Source: Bacillota bacterium | Lineage (GTDB): Bacteria > Bacillota > Clostridia > Lachnospirales > Lachnospiraceae | Reading direction: 5' to 3' | Assembly: GCA_023414875.1 (NCBI GenBank) | Contig: JAEZMV010000001.1 | Location: 180,292-244,291, forward strand | Length of the DNA stretch: 64,000 nucleotides | Part shown: positions 53,817 to 62,951 of the stretch, piece after piece | How positions within the stretch are numbered: position 1 is the stretch's first letter | Layout of the letters: each line of letters opens with the position of its first letter | Made by a program: the position numbers and the translations under genes | Notes under the pieces: generated by a model | Told to the model about the DNA's origin: nothing | The model's input: the letters and a program-made list of their open reading frames with translations, nothing else | Database searches by the model: none

Positions 53817-55443
53817 GGTGAATTGAAAAGTTAAATTCCAATCCGTTCACCTTCAAACTGGAACTTAGTATTGCAAAGTTACTACCAGAAATTACTCTTG
53901 CAATCCATTCTGGTATGGTATATTTATGGTTCAGCACCAGAGTCCGGATGGCGTGGTTCCAAGGAGAAAATACCATGGCAAAGAACACACATCTAACTCT
54001 TGATGAAAGAGCCACTATCGAAGTTTCCCTCAGAGAAGGAACTTCATTTACTGAGATTGGAAGATTGCTTGGAAAAGATCCATCAACCATCTCTAAAGAA
54101 GTTAAGAACCACCGTCAAACTGTTCGTAAAGGTAGCTATAATCCCTGTGCTAACCGCACAAACTGTTCTCATTTTGGGATGGCATGTAAACCATGCAAAC
54201 ATCCATATAAAGGTTCTTGTAAGGGATGCCCATATCGAAACTGTTATGAACATTGCCCTGACTTTATTGAACTCATTTGTCAGAAGTTAAATAAAACGCC
54301 ATACATCTGCAACGGCTGCGATATCCGTATGCGCTGTAAACTGGAGCGCCATCTTTATGATGCCAAGAGTGCACAGAAGGAGTATGAAGCAACTCGCTCT
54401 GAGAGCCGTCAAGGGATAGCTGTTACTCCTTCAGAACTCAAGCGTATTGATGACATCATCTCGCCTCTTATTAAGCAAGGGCAGTCTATACATATGATCT
54501 GCGAGTAGATAAGCAATGCCACTTAGGGCGTACTTATGAAGACTTTGAAGCCTACATTGCAGCGAATCCTGATGTCCCAATCGTGGAGATGGATTCGGTA
54601 GAAGGTCGGAAAGGCGGAAAGGTACTTCTTACCATCTACTTTAGAAACTGCAGTCTTATGCTTGCGTTTATCCGAGATACGAATACAGCCAGATCAGTAA
54701 GTGAAATATTTGATCAGCTATATAGGCTTCTTAGGCATGACACATTTACGAGCTTATTCCAGGTCATTCTCACAGACAGGGGGAGTGAATTTACAAACCC
54801 TCTTGCGATAGAGTTTAATGAGAATAATGAACGCAGAACGCACGTATTCTACTGTGATCCTCAGCGGTCTGACCAAAAAGGTGGATGCGAAGTAACGCAC
54901 GAGATGATACGACGGGTACTGCCAAAGGGCACTTCATTTGATGGACTGGCTCAGGATGATATCACACTTATGATGAGTCATATCAATTCATACAATAGGA
55001 AAAAGCTGAACAACCAGTCCGCACACCAGCTGTTCAGCTTCCTTAATAGCGAGGAAATCCTTGAAAAGCTTAATATTAAGCTCATTCCCGCTAACGAGAT
55101 TAATTTAACACCTCTGTTGCTGAAAAAGTAAAATAGCAGACGCCATTCGGATCAAATATGGAACCGTAGAGGGGTGGAATTTAATCTTGCGAAAAAGGAA
55201 GCTAAATTCGACCTCCGGTTAGCGTGAGCTCTTTTTCAAGAGGAAATCATCTCTAAAAAAGCATAACAGCTTTTGTAGTATAAAACAATTGATTTGGCAT
55301 AGTAAGTTCCAGTTATACAGACTTTCGCAATACTTACTTCCAGAATTTTAAGAACAATTTAGTTCTCCGGAATTTAGTCTTGCAAGGGATATGCTGAACC
55401 GGAAGTTAAATTTGCAAACTGGAACCTTGGATTCCAATTCAGC
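53817..55443 (+). mobile_element. IS30-family insertion sequence with 13-bp target duplication
   Basis: Ends begin GGTGAATTG (left) and, inverted, GCTGAATTG (right). The identical sequence ATTTATTATTTAA occurs directly outside both ends (53804-53816 and 55444-55456), indicating insertion at one site within the AT-rich island. The transposase gene inside is defective. Confidence 0.75.
53975..55131 (+). pseudogene. IS30 transposase, internally deleted
   Basis: The N-terminal half (MAKNTHLTLDERATIEVSL, with its helix-turn-helix) ends at a stop at 54506-54508. From about 54509 a second frame resumes with DKQCHLGRTYEDF and continues through VEMDSVEGRKGG and ILTDRGSEF (integrase core) to 55131. 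Comparison with the usual IS30 order shows that roughly 50 codons between the halves are missing. It cannot make a full transposase. Start chosen at AAGGAG + ATG 53975. Confidence 0.85.
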
Positions 55444-55541
55444 ATTTATTATTTAATATATATAATAAATGATGAAAAGTCAATTGGTTTTCCTAATAAA
55501 TACTAATTTTTACATATTTATACATGTTATGTAAAATAATG

Positions 55542-55570
55542 TTGACTACATATACAATTCCTGCTATATT
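55542..55570 (+). promoter_or_regulatory. Strong sigma-A promoter of the RiPP precursor
   Basis: TTGACT (55542-55547) and TATATT (55565-55570) separated by 17 bases, 58 bases before the precursor start. It lies between the right IS30 border and the peptide gene, so it survived the IS insertion. Confidence 0.8.
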
Positions 55571-55627
55571 ATGTATATAAATGGATATTAATCCATTTTA
55601 TTACATAATTTAGGAGGTGAAAAGAAA

Positions 55628-55747
55628 ATGGAAATTTATGAAATCATGGTAGTAGATACTGAGGAAGAAACAGATCTTGAAGCATGTTTATGTGCATGTG
55701 GTGCAGCTGCTGGTGCTGGTGGCGGAAAAAGCCAAGCAGGAAATTAA
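55628..55747 (+). CDS. RiPP precursor peptide (39 residues, CxCxC-Gly/Ala core)
   Basis: A 39-residue peptide with a textbook AGGAGGTG site eight bases before ATG. The N-terminal 19 residues (MEIYEIMVVDTEEETDLEA) are acidic and leader-like; the C-terminal part begins with Cys20-Leu-Cys22-Ala-Cys24 and continues as a Gly/Ala-rich tail ending GGGKSQAGN. A small acidic leader followed by a Cys cluster, directly before radical SAM and YcaO genes, is the layout of a modified peptide precursor. Cys residues are the probable sites for azoline, thioamide or thioether chemistry. I recognise no close named family. It is preceded by a strong promoter and followed by a stable hairpin. Confidence 0.85.
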   Translation: MEIYEIMVVDTEEETDLEACLCACGAAAGAGGGKSQAGN

Positions 55748-55752
55748 AATTA

Positions 55753-55795
55753 ATTTTAAAGAGGAATAGTATATAATGCTATTCCTCTTTAAAAT
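55753..55795 (+). terminator. 17-bp perfect hairpin after the precursor gene
   Basis: Arms 55753-55769 and 55779-55795 pair perfectly around a 9-base loop, 5 bases after the precursor stop. It lacks a long T run, so it is likely a partial terminator or mRNA stabiliser that keeps precursor output above enzyme output. Confidence 0.75.
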
Positions 55796-55837
55796 ATTGA
55801 AAAATCTATATTAAAATACCCAATGAAAGGAAAAATA

Positions 55838-57088
55838 ATGAATCTTTTTTTTGATAATAAAATTATATTTATTAATTTAGATAAAAAATATGATCTGATT
55901 TATAGTAATGAAACTTATTCTATGATAAAAGTAACAAAAGAGATATCTAAAATTATTTCAGAAATTATAAATTATAAATCAGGATCAGACGTTGGGAATA
56001 GTTATGATAATAAAATTCTTGAAATATTAAATAAACAAAAAATTATTTTTTATACTGAAGAGGAATTTGAAAAAAATAGATTTATATATAAATATAAGAA
56101 AATGAAAGATAAAGTTAAGATTAGTTTAGCTTATATACATTTAACTCAAAAATGTAATCTAAAATGTATATATTGTTATAATAGAGATAATATAAATAAA
56201 AAAAATGAATTAACAACATATCAATGGTATAATATATTGGATAAATTAATGAAAATTGGTATATCTAATTTTATATTTACAGGTGGAGAAATTTTATTAA
56301 GAAAAGATTTAATAAATATATTAAAATATGTAAAAAGTAAAAATAATAAATTTTATATACAAGTACTTACTAATGGAACTTTACTTAATCAATATAATAA
56401 CTCTTTTTATGAATGTATAGATTCTCTTATAGTAAGTTTAGATACTTTAAATAAAGATGAAAATGCTAAATATCGATTAAATTCAGAAAATTATGACATA
56501 ATAGGAAATTTAGAAAATATACCTCATGAATATAAAAATAAAATTATAGTAAGGTCAGTTATTACAAAAGAAAATATGCAAGATATAAAAGAATTAAAAG
56601 CATATGTTAAAAACGAGTTACAATACGAGCATATAACAAGCTTATGTCTACCTAATAATGTTAATGAAATAGATAATATTCCTCAATTAAATAACGACTT
56701 TAACGAAGATACTGATATCAAGATGAATAATAAGGTGATTAATTGTGGAGGATGTTCTAAAGAAATTGCAGTAGACTCTAACGGAGATATATATCCTTGC
56801 CAAAATTTAATTAATAAAGAATTTCTAGTAACTAATATTTTATATCAAAATTGGTATGATGAGTTACTAAATTCAGATATAACCAAAGAGTTTATGAATC
56901 TAAATGTTAATAGTATTGAATTTTGTAAGGATTGTAATTATAGATATTTATGTGGAGGCGGGTGCAGAGCAATTGCCTATAAAGTATACGGTAAATTGAA
57001 TTGCCATTTAAATTTTTTATGCAATCAATTAAAAGATGATGCAATATATAGATTAAGAAATCAAAAGTTCATTAATTATAATAAATAA
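55838..57088 (+). CDS. Radical SAM/SPASM peptide maturase
   Basis: About 416 residues. Residues 1-90 look like a winged-helix RiPP recognition element (PqqD-like) that binds the leader. The radical SAM core has CNLKCIYC (Cys106, Cys110, Cys113) and the TGGE motif (FIFTGGEILLRK). The C-terminal SPASM domain has CGGC ... CQ ... CKDCNYRYLCGGGC and a later Cys for two auxiliary 4Fe-4S clusters. Such enzymes make thioether or carbon-carbon links on precursor peptides. AAAGGA seven bases before ATG 55838 sets the start, five codons inside the longest frame. Codons are extremely AT-rich. Confidence 0.92.
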   Translation: MNLFFDNKIIFINLDKKYDLIYSNETYSMIKVTKEISKIISEIINYKSGSDVGNSYDNKILEILNKQKIIFYTEEEFEKNRFIYKYKKMKDKVKISLAYIHLTQKCNLKCIYCYNRDNINKKNELTTYQWYNILDKLMKIGISNFIFTGGEILLRKDLINILKYVKSKNNKFYIQVLTNGTLLNQYNNSFYECIDSLIVSLDTLNKDENAKYRLNSENYDIIGNLENIPHEYKNKIIVRSVITKENMQDIKELKAYVKNELQYEHITSLCLPNNVNEIDNIPQLNNDFNEDTDIKMNNKVINCGGCSKEIAVDSNGDIYPCQNLINKEFLVTNILYQNWYDELLNSDITKEFMNLNVNSIEFCKDCNYRYLCGGGCRAIAYKVYGKLNCHLNFLCNQLKDDAIYRLRNQKFINYNK

Positions 57089-57099
57089 GGAGATAATAA

Positions 57100-58842
57100 A
57101 TGGAGAAAATATACGAAACAAAGTATAAAGATAGAAATCCTTTTGAGACAGTAATTATTATAAAAAACTTATTGCTAAATAAAAATATTTTAACAACTGA
57201 AAAATGGTTAAGTGATGAAATACATAATTTATATTCTGTGAAAGTAGAAATAGATAATACAAATTTATTTTCAAACGGAAAAGGAACAACTAAAATTTAT
57301 GCTTTAGCGAGTGCTTATGGTGAATTAATAGAAAGATTACAAAATAAAGCATTTTTTAGTATAAATACTAAAATATTACATTTCGATAAAATAAAATATA
57401 ATGATAGTAATGAAGATGTAATTGAATATGATGAAAAAAAAATAGAAAACTTAATTATTAATTGGCTTTCTATGTTTAAAAAAATAGAAAATAATAATTC
57501 ACTTATTCCAAAATTAAAAACTTTAATTAAACAGAATAATAATAATATAATAAGATTACAAATATTTAATAATATTGAAAATGAAAAAACTTTAATCTTA
57601 CCATATCATTTAGTTAATTTTTATTATGGAACAAATGGTATGTCAGCAGGTAATTCTAAAGATGAAGCATTAGTGCAAGGTATATCTGAAATATTAGAAA
57701 GATATGTTATAAAACAAGTAATTATTAAAAAAATTACACCTCCTTTGGTAAGTAAAGATGTATTAAATAATTTTCCTAGTGTATTAAATTATATTAAAGA
57801 GATAGAAGAAAAAGGTCCTTATAAAATTGAATTAAGAGATTTATCACTAGGAATTGGTATTCCAGCAATAGGTTTAATATTATTTAATATTGATACAATG
57901 AGGTATTTTGTTAAAATTGCTGTTCATCCTATTATTGATATTGCTATGGAAAGATGTTTTACAGAACTTTTGCAAGGGAAAAAATTAAAAAATTACCAAG
58001 GAATGTCAGATTTTACAACTTCACTAAAAAGTGTAAATTTATCAGAAAATATATTAGATATATTTGTTAATGGGGAAGGTTTATATCCTTATGAATTTTT
58101 TCTTTCAAATTCAACATATGAATGTAATATAGAAAAATTAGCAATTAAAGAAAATAAAGATATGTATAATTATTTAATTAATATAATAAAATCATTAGAT
58201 TTTAATATATATATAAATGATACAACAAATTCACCAATATATTCCTATCAAGTTATTATACCTGGAATGAGTGAAATATTTAATATTGATGATGAAAAAA
58301 TTTTAATAAAAAATATAAATTTCCGAAAGATATGTGATTATTTTATGAATTTGGAATCTTTATCCAAAGAACAAGCATCTGAAATATTAGAATATATAAA
58401 TACATATTATTATGATGCAACAACAAATATATCCACATTCCTTCCAAGAATTAGTTTAAATAGTAATAATGTTTTTAATAATACTAACATTAATTTATTT
58501 TGTTGTTTACTGTCATTATATTTAAATGATTATAAAAGCGCGTTAAGTTATTTAAAACAATATTTAAAAATTTATCCTAATTGTTCAATTTATTACAAAT
58601 GTCTTTTACTATATTTAACATTAACAATTGAAGGATATGACAATTTAGTATTAACTGATTTGATGGATAATTTTTTTGATAAAAAATTAGTTAATAAATT
58701 ATTAGATGATCTTAATAATTATCCTTTAAAAGCATTTAAAAATTTAAATTGTAATAATAATTGTATTGGATGTAATATAACAAGTAAATGTAAATATAAT
58801 AATGAATTAAATATATATAATATAGTTAGAAATAATTGGTAG
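57100..58842 (+). CDS. YcaO-family cyclodehydratase-like enzyme
   Basis: 580 residues, close to the full length of E. coli YcaO rather than the shorter azoline-forming type. ATP-binding blocks are present: SNGKGTTKIYALASAYGELIER (about 58-79, with Glu75 and Glu78), GMSAGNSKDEALVQGISEILERY (about 180-202, Glu197 and Glu200) and HPIIDIAMERCFTELLQGK. The C-terminal part has a TPR-like helical region (YLNDYKSALSYLKQYLKIYP) and ends with a Cys motif CNNNCIGCNITSKC that could bind zinc or iron-sulfur. YcaO enzymes activate a peptide carbonyl with ATP to form azolines or thioamides. No E1-like, dehydrogenase or TfuA partner is encoded nearby. It starts 11 bases after the radical SAM gene. Confidence 0.9.
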   Translation: MEKIYETKYKDRNPFETVIIIKNLLLNKNILTTEKWLSDEIHNLYSVKVEIDNTNLFSNGKGTTKIYALASAYGELIERLQNKAFFSINTKILHFDKIKYNDSNEDVIEYDEKKIENLIINWLSMFKKIENNNSLIPKLKTLIKQNNNNIIRLQIFNNIENEKTLILPYHLVNFYYGTNGMSAGNSKDEALVQGISEILERYVIKQVIIKKITPPLVSKDVLNNFPSVLNYIKEIEEKGPYKIELRDLSLGIGIPAIGLILFNIDTMRYFVKIAVHPIIDIAMERCFTELLQGKKLKNYQGMSDFTTSLKSVNLSENILDIFVNGEGLYPYEFFLSNSTYECNIEKLAIKENKDMYNYLINIIKSLDFNIYINDTTNSPIYSYQVIIPGMSEIFNIDDEKILIKNINFRKICDYFMNLESLSKEQASEILEYINTYYYDATTNISTFLPRISLNSNNVFNNTNINLFCCLLSLYLNDYKSALSYLKQYLKIYPNCSIYYKCLLLYLTLTIEGYDNLVLTDLMDNFFDKKLVNKLLDDLNNYPLKAFKNLNCNNNCIGCNITSKCKYNNELNIYNIVRNNW

Positions 58843-59400
58843 AAAGTTGTAAGATGTATTGTTTATGGTAAGACTTTAATCAAGCAATGAATGATTTTTG
58901 TTGATTTGATGAAGAAAACATAGGAGCTATGATGGACTGGAACCGGTAATTCAAATAACGGTTTCTATATTAGAGCGATATGGAACAATTCATGAAATCC
59001 CACGTGATCCTTGAAGCGAGTTTAATAGATAGCTTACTCCACCCGTTACCAGACATGGAGAATCTAATTTTTCGGTTATTTATATAGTACAACGACAACA
59101 GGTAAATCGCAGATATAGCAATTGATGAGGTCAATATGTGGCATAGGCTTGAAAGTTTTACCGCATGGTGGTTGAATCTTCTCATCATACAAAGACAAAA
59201 GATGGCCTTCTTACTGAGGATGCAGCATGCAGTAACTAAGTATACTGCAAAGGAGTACAGTGTAACCTGATCTACTAAAAAGCTTAGATGCTAATTAGGA
59301 CCTTCAGAAGAGATGTGTTTAACTAGAAGTATTCATAAATCTATTTACACAAAAAACTTGACACTATTAACATGTTTATAACAAAGGATGTTATATCAAT
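58843..59400. other. 558-base gap between YcaO and S41 genes
   Basis: No convincing gene. Its GC is higher than the flanking island genes, and short frames (for example 58970-59188 on the minus strand) have protein-like stretches without start signals, which suggests a decayed insertion. A ribosome site AAAGGATG precedes the S41 gene. Confidence 0.45.
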
Positions 59401-60402
59401 ATGAAAAATATAATGAAAATAAAAAGTGTATTAGAACTTCTTGAAAACATATATTTAAATGATTTAATTTTTAATGATAATATTATCAAATATATTATTG
59501 GTATACAAAATGACCCATATTTAAAATATCATGAACTTAATAATTATATATCTATTTTTGAATTAATGGGAATTAAAGTAAAATACTTAAATAATGAAAT
59601 GTATTTAATAGAAGGTTTTATATGTGATAAATATAATATTTTACATGAAAATGATATTATTTTTCAAATAAATAATAAAAGTATACTAGACTTTAATCCA
59701 ACTAAAAATAATATTAATAATATATCAATTTATGCATTGAGGAATTATGGAAAACCAGATGTTGTAATTGTAAAAGAAAAATCAAATATCCCTCAATTAA
59801 TTGATAGAAGTGAAGTAAAAAGTTTTATAGTCGAGGATTATTGTTATTTAAATATTCCTAACTTAGATGCAAATATCGTAAGCGAATCAATAGATATATT
59901 ATACAATTTTAGTGATTTAAAGATTCCATATTTAGTTATTGATTTAAGAGAGAATATGGGAGGTAGTATTAGTAATGTAGTAAATATCATCAGTAAGTTT
60001 ACTAAATATCCAACTCATATATATTCAGAAGTTGATAAAAATAATAATAAAATTGATATTTATACAAGTGAAACTAAGAATTATATCAAATTTCAAAATA
60101 TCTATGTATTAATTAATAATAATACTATTAGTTCTGCTGAACTAATGTGTTTAATTTTAAAAGATTCTTTAGGTGCCTATGTTATTGGTAAAAAATCATA
60201 TGGTAAAGGAGTTATTTGTAAACAAATTTCGTTAAATGATGATTTTATATTAAAGATACCGAAATATACATACTTAACTATATATGGGAAAAGTATAAAT
60301 AACATTGGTATATACCCAGATTATGAAGTGGACGATATGATTATAGAACAAAAGCTAAAAGAAAAGAAAATATCAGAATTAATTTCATGTATCATAAAGT
60401 AG
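59401..60402 (+). CDS. S41 (tail-specific) family protease, cytoplasmic
   Basis: 333 residues without a signal peptide. A helical N-terminus and a PDZ-like region (about 55-130, IEGFICDKYNILHENDIIFQINNKSIL) precede the S41 catalytic domain with VIDLRENMGGS, the nucleophile in NNNTISSAEL (Ser244) and the lysine base in KKSYGKG (Lys269). Usual S41 enzymes (CtpA) are exported, so a cytoplasmic one in a peptide-modification island probably trims the leader or degrades misprocessed precursor. Base use matches the other island genes. Confidence 0.85.
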   Translation: MKNIMKIKSVLELLENIYLNDLIFNDNIIKYIIGIQNDPYLKYHELNNYISIFELMGIKVKYLNNEMYLIEGFICDKYNILHENDIIFQINNKSILDFNPTKNNINNISIYALRNYGKPDVVIVKEKSNIPQLIDRSEVKSFIVEDYCYLNIPNLDANIVSESIDILYNFSDLKIPYLVIDLRENMGGSISNVVNIISKFTKYPTHIYSEVDKNNNKIDIYTSETKNYIKFQNIYVLINNNTISSAELMCLILKDSLGAYVIGKKSYGKGVICKQISLNDDFILKIPKYTYLTIYGKSINNIGIYPDYEVDDMIIEQKLKEKKISELISCIIK

Positions 60403-60727
60403 AAAAGAATTTATTATTTTTAGATAGTGTAAAATAGTTTGTGTCTTTTGAGAGACTGTAATAAAATTTAGTAAACTATAAAGAAATCCTCTTGGATTAA
60501 TGTGGCTCTTTGTCAAACCTGCTAAGGAAAGTCAAGAGTTAAATTTAATTATTTATCTAAATAAAAAGGCATCATTAATAAGGAACGAGAGTTTCTCCTT
60601 CCTTGGAATGATGCTTTTCTTGTTGTACTGTTAATCTGTTATATAGGCATCTCTAACTTTTGCATAGTAAATGTGAAAAAATTTATTCAAGCCCGCAATT
60701 TTTGCAACCTTCTTAGGTTTGCTGCGT
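60403..60727. other. Spacer at the right border of the RiPP island
   Basis: No gene. A hairpin at about 60568-60618 (AAAGGCATCATT...AATGATGCTTTT) would terminate the S41 transcript. Confidence 0.5.
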
Positions 60728-60911
60728 ATTCCGGTGCCATCTGGACACTCATTCCGGAATTATCTGGACACCCATTCCGGTTTTTACTGGACACTAATTC
60801 CGGAGTTAACTGAACACTCATTCCGGTTTTTACTGGACACCGATTCCGGAATTATCTGAGCATACATTCCGGACTTAGGTGGACAGCGATTCCGGTTTTA
60901 TCTGGACACTC
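60728..60911 (+). repeat. Eight tandem 23-bp repeats at the left end of an IS21 copy
   Basis: Eight back-to-back units of exactly 23 bases, each starting ATTCCGG and mostly ending CTGGACAC plus two bases. They lie directly upstream of the istA pseudogene and look like transposase-binding sites, normally only two or three per end in IS21 elements. Confidence 0.9.
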
Positions 60912-60995
60912 TCCGATAGATTTTACAGACATTATCTGAATTTAATCCTACAATGATGAGGTAAGCTTTTACAATCATTGAGAGGAGACAAATCT

Positions 60996-62029
60996 ATGGC
61001 AAGGAGAATGTCTATGAAAAACATCAAAGAAATCCTGCGGCTTGCATCAGATGGATCTTTATCCGTCAGGCAGATAGCAAAAAGCTGCAACTGTTCACCA
61101 ACAACAGTAAGTGCCGTCATTGAACGTGCAAAAACTGCCGACCTAACTCTTGACTGGCCACTGATTAACCAGATGTCGGAAGAAATGCTTGAAAACAAGC
61201 TTTATCCTGACGAGAATTATCGGACCGAACGTCCTCTGCCGGATATGAACTTCATTCATACCGAGCTCAAGAGAAAGGGTGTCACGCTACAACTGCTTTG
61301 GCAAGAATACCTAGAACAGTATCCTAACGGACTGGGCTATAGCCAGTTCTGCGACTATTACCTAAAATGGCGAGGAAAACGAAACCTTTCTATGCATCAC
61401 TTTCATAAAGCAGGGAAAAAACCTATGTTGACTGGGTAGGGCCAACGATGAAGGTTATTGACCGGAAAACCGGTGAGATTACAGCAGCTTACTTCTTCGT
61501 TGGAGTGCTGGGTGCATCTGAGCTGTTTTATACAGAGGCTTTCCCATCCATGGATATGGGGTCCTGGATTACTGCACACCTCCATATGTTTGAATACTTC
61601 GGTGGAACTACCGATATCCTCGTTCCTGACAACCTGAAAACTGGAGTTACAAAGAGCTGTTATTATGAGCCGGAAATCCACCCTACCTATCTTGAGATGG
61701 CAAGGCATTATCAGATGGCCATTATTCCTGCCAGAGTCCGGAAACCGAAGGATAAAAGCCTTGCGGAGTACTCCGTTCAGCTTGTGGAACGATGGATTAT
61801 TGCTAAGCACCGTGATGATACCTATTTCAGTTTCTATGAACTAAACCGTATGGTGCGCAAGGAACTGGATTTGGCCAACCTTAAACCATTTCAAAAGATG
61901 GACGGAAGCCGACGGAGCGTTTTTGAACAGACTGAACGTCACCGGTTAAAGCCTTTGCCGATTAAACCATACGAAATGACTGAGTTTAAAACAGCTACGG
62001 TTGATCCTGATTTCAATCCATGTCATTAA
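60996..62029 (+). pseudogene. IstA transposase, frameshifted and truncated
   Basis: The first frame (MARRMSMKNIKEILRLASDG...) reaches MHHFHKAGKKP at 61420-61430 and stops at 61437-61439. The next frame picks up as VDWVGPTMKVIDRKTGEI and runs to 62029, where it ends in sequence derived from IS66. The break lies in a GGGAAAAAAC run, consistent with a one-base loss. The DDE core pieces VDWVGP and LVPDNLKT are recognisable. Confidence 0.88.
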
Positions 62030-62121
62030 TCATTATAATTGTTATCAGGAAATGCGAGCGTTTAACTCCAATCCCTTTGCGAGAATGCAAGCATTTTACT
62101 CTATTTCGGAGTCTAGCAATT

Positions 62122-62541
62122 ATGAAATCAAAACGAGTTTCTACCGATGAGCAGTTTCGGCTCATCATGGAGTGCCGCCAGAGCGGTCTCTCTGATCATC
62201 AATGGTGCCTAGTAAATGATATTAATCCAAGCACCTTTTATAACTGGATTAATCGAAATCGCAAGCGCGGAATGGCAATCCCCATGTCATCAGATAATGT
62301 AAAGAATACATCGACTCCTTTGCAGGAAGTGGTCAAGGTTGACTTAGTACCTGATGCGAAATCAGTACCTGCTCCTATGCAAACAGGACAAAACACTTGC
62401 ATGCTTCCAAATCTAGCAACCAGGGAATTACCCGCTGTTGAAATTCTGATTGGTAATGCAACAATCCGCTTCTTTAACAGCTCGGATAAAAGTCTGATTG
62501 AGACCACTCTGGGATGCGTGGGAGGTATTATGTTATGCTAG
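62122..62541 (+). CDS. IS66 accessory protein TnpA (helix-turn-helix)
   Basis: About 139 residues with an N-terminal helix-turn-helix of the IS66 OrfA type (TDEQFRLIMECRQSGLSDHQWCLVNDINPSTFYNWINRN). It assists transposition by an unknown mechanism. ATG 62122 is preceded by GGAG; a longer open frame upstream runs back into the istA remnant and is unlikely to be used. Its 3' end overlaps tnpB. Confidence 0.85.
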   Translation: MKSKRVSTDEQFRLIMECRQSGLSDHQWCLVNDINPSTFYNWINRNRKRGMAIPMSSDNVKNTSTPLQEVVKVDLVPDAKSVPAPMQTGQNTCMLPNLATRELPAVEILIGNATIRFFNSSDKSLIETTLGCVGGIMLC

Positions 62542-62879
62542 GTGATATTTCCGCAGCAGCCAACATCTATATCATTACGGGATATACCGATATGCGTAAG
62601 TCCTTGGATGGATTATGCACCATCATTCTGGATCAGTTGAAAGTGGAACCGGATGGTAGATCGATTTACCTATTCTGTGGCAGAAGATGTGATCGCATTA
62701 AGGTTTTACTCCGAGAGCCTGACGGAATGGTTCTTCTCTATAAGAGGCTTGACGTTGTTCAGGGCAAGTACCGCTGGCCAAGAACGAGTAATGAGGCAAA
62801 ATGCATTACCTGGCAGCAATTCGACTGGCTTATGTCGGGGCTTGAAATCGAGCAGCCAAAAGCTCTTAAAACAGCCTAA
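62535..62879 (+). CDS. tnpB: IS66 accessory protein TnpB
   Basis: About 114 residues with the hallmark TDMRKSLDGLCTII and WQQFDWLMSGLEIEQPK segments of IS66 OrfB (not the RNA-guided IS200/IS605 TnpB). ATG 62535 follows GGGAGG; it overlaps the end of tnpA by 7 bases, so translation is coupled. Confidence 0.92.
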   Translation: MLGDISAAANIYIITGYTDMRKSLDGLCTIILDQLKVEPDGRSIYLFCGRRCDRIKVLLREPDGMVLLYKRLDVVQGKYRWPRTSNEAKCITWQQFDWLMSGLEIEQPKALKTA

Positions 62880-62951
62880 AATCCTTGATTTTACTAGCTT
62901 TTTCGCACTTTTTGTAGTATACTATTTGTAGTAAATCAAGGAGCGAAAAAC

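Larger units (their letters stand above)
60728..62030 (+). mobile_element. IS21-family element, 3' part cut by IS66
   Basis: Comprises the 23-bp repeat array, istA N-terminal and central parts; the C-terminal part of istA and all of istB are missing at the IS66 boundary. Distinct in sequence from the IS21 at 47.6-50.2 kb. Confidence 0.8.

Noticed and set aside
55628..55747. Lanthipeptide or lasso peptide precursor
   Set aside because: No LanM/LanB/LanC or lasso cyclase gene is nearby, and the core lacks the Ser/Thr-Cys spacing or ring-forming Asp/Glu pattern needed.
58970..59188. 72-codon minus-strand frame inside the RiPP island as a second precursor
   Set aside because: No ribosome site, no Cys-rich core, and base composition unlike the island genes.
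60728..60911. CRISPR array
   Set aside because: The 23-bp units abut each other without spacers and adjoin an IS21 transposase.
61400..61450. Programmed -1 frameshift at the AAAAAAC run in istA
   Set aside because: The heptamer fits a slippery site, but IS21 istA genes are normally a single frame, and this copy has also lost its 3' part to IS66, so a plain indel in a dead gene is simpler.
47628..62030. Composite transposon formed by the two IS21 copies
   Set aside because: The two IS21 elements differ clearly in sequence and the right one is truncated, so joint transposition of the interval is not supported.
62535..62879. RNA-guided TnpB nuclease
   Set aside because: It is the small IS66 OrfB protein, with IS66 context, not the IS200/IS605 nuclease.
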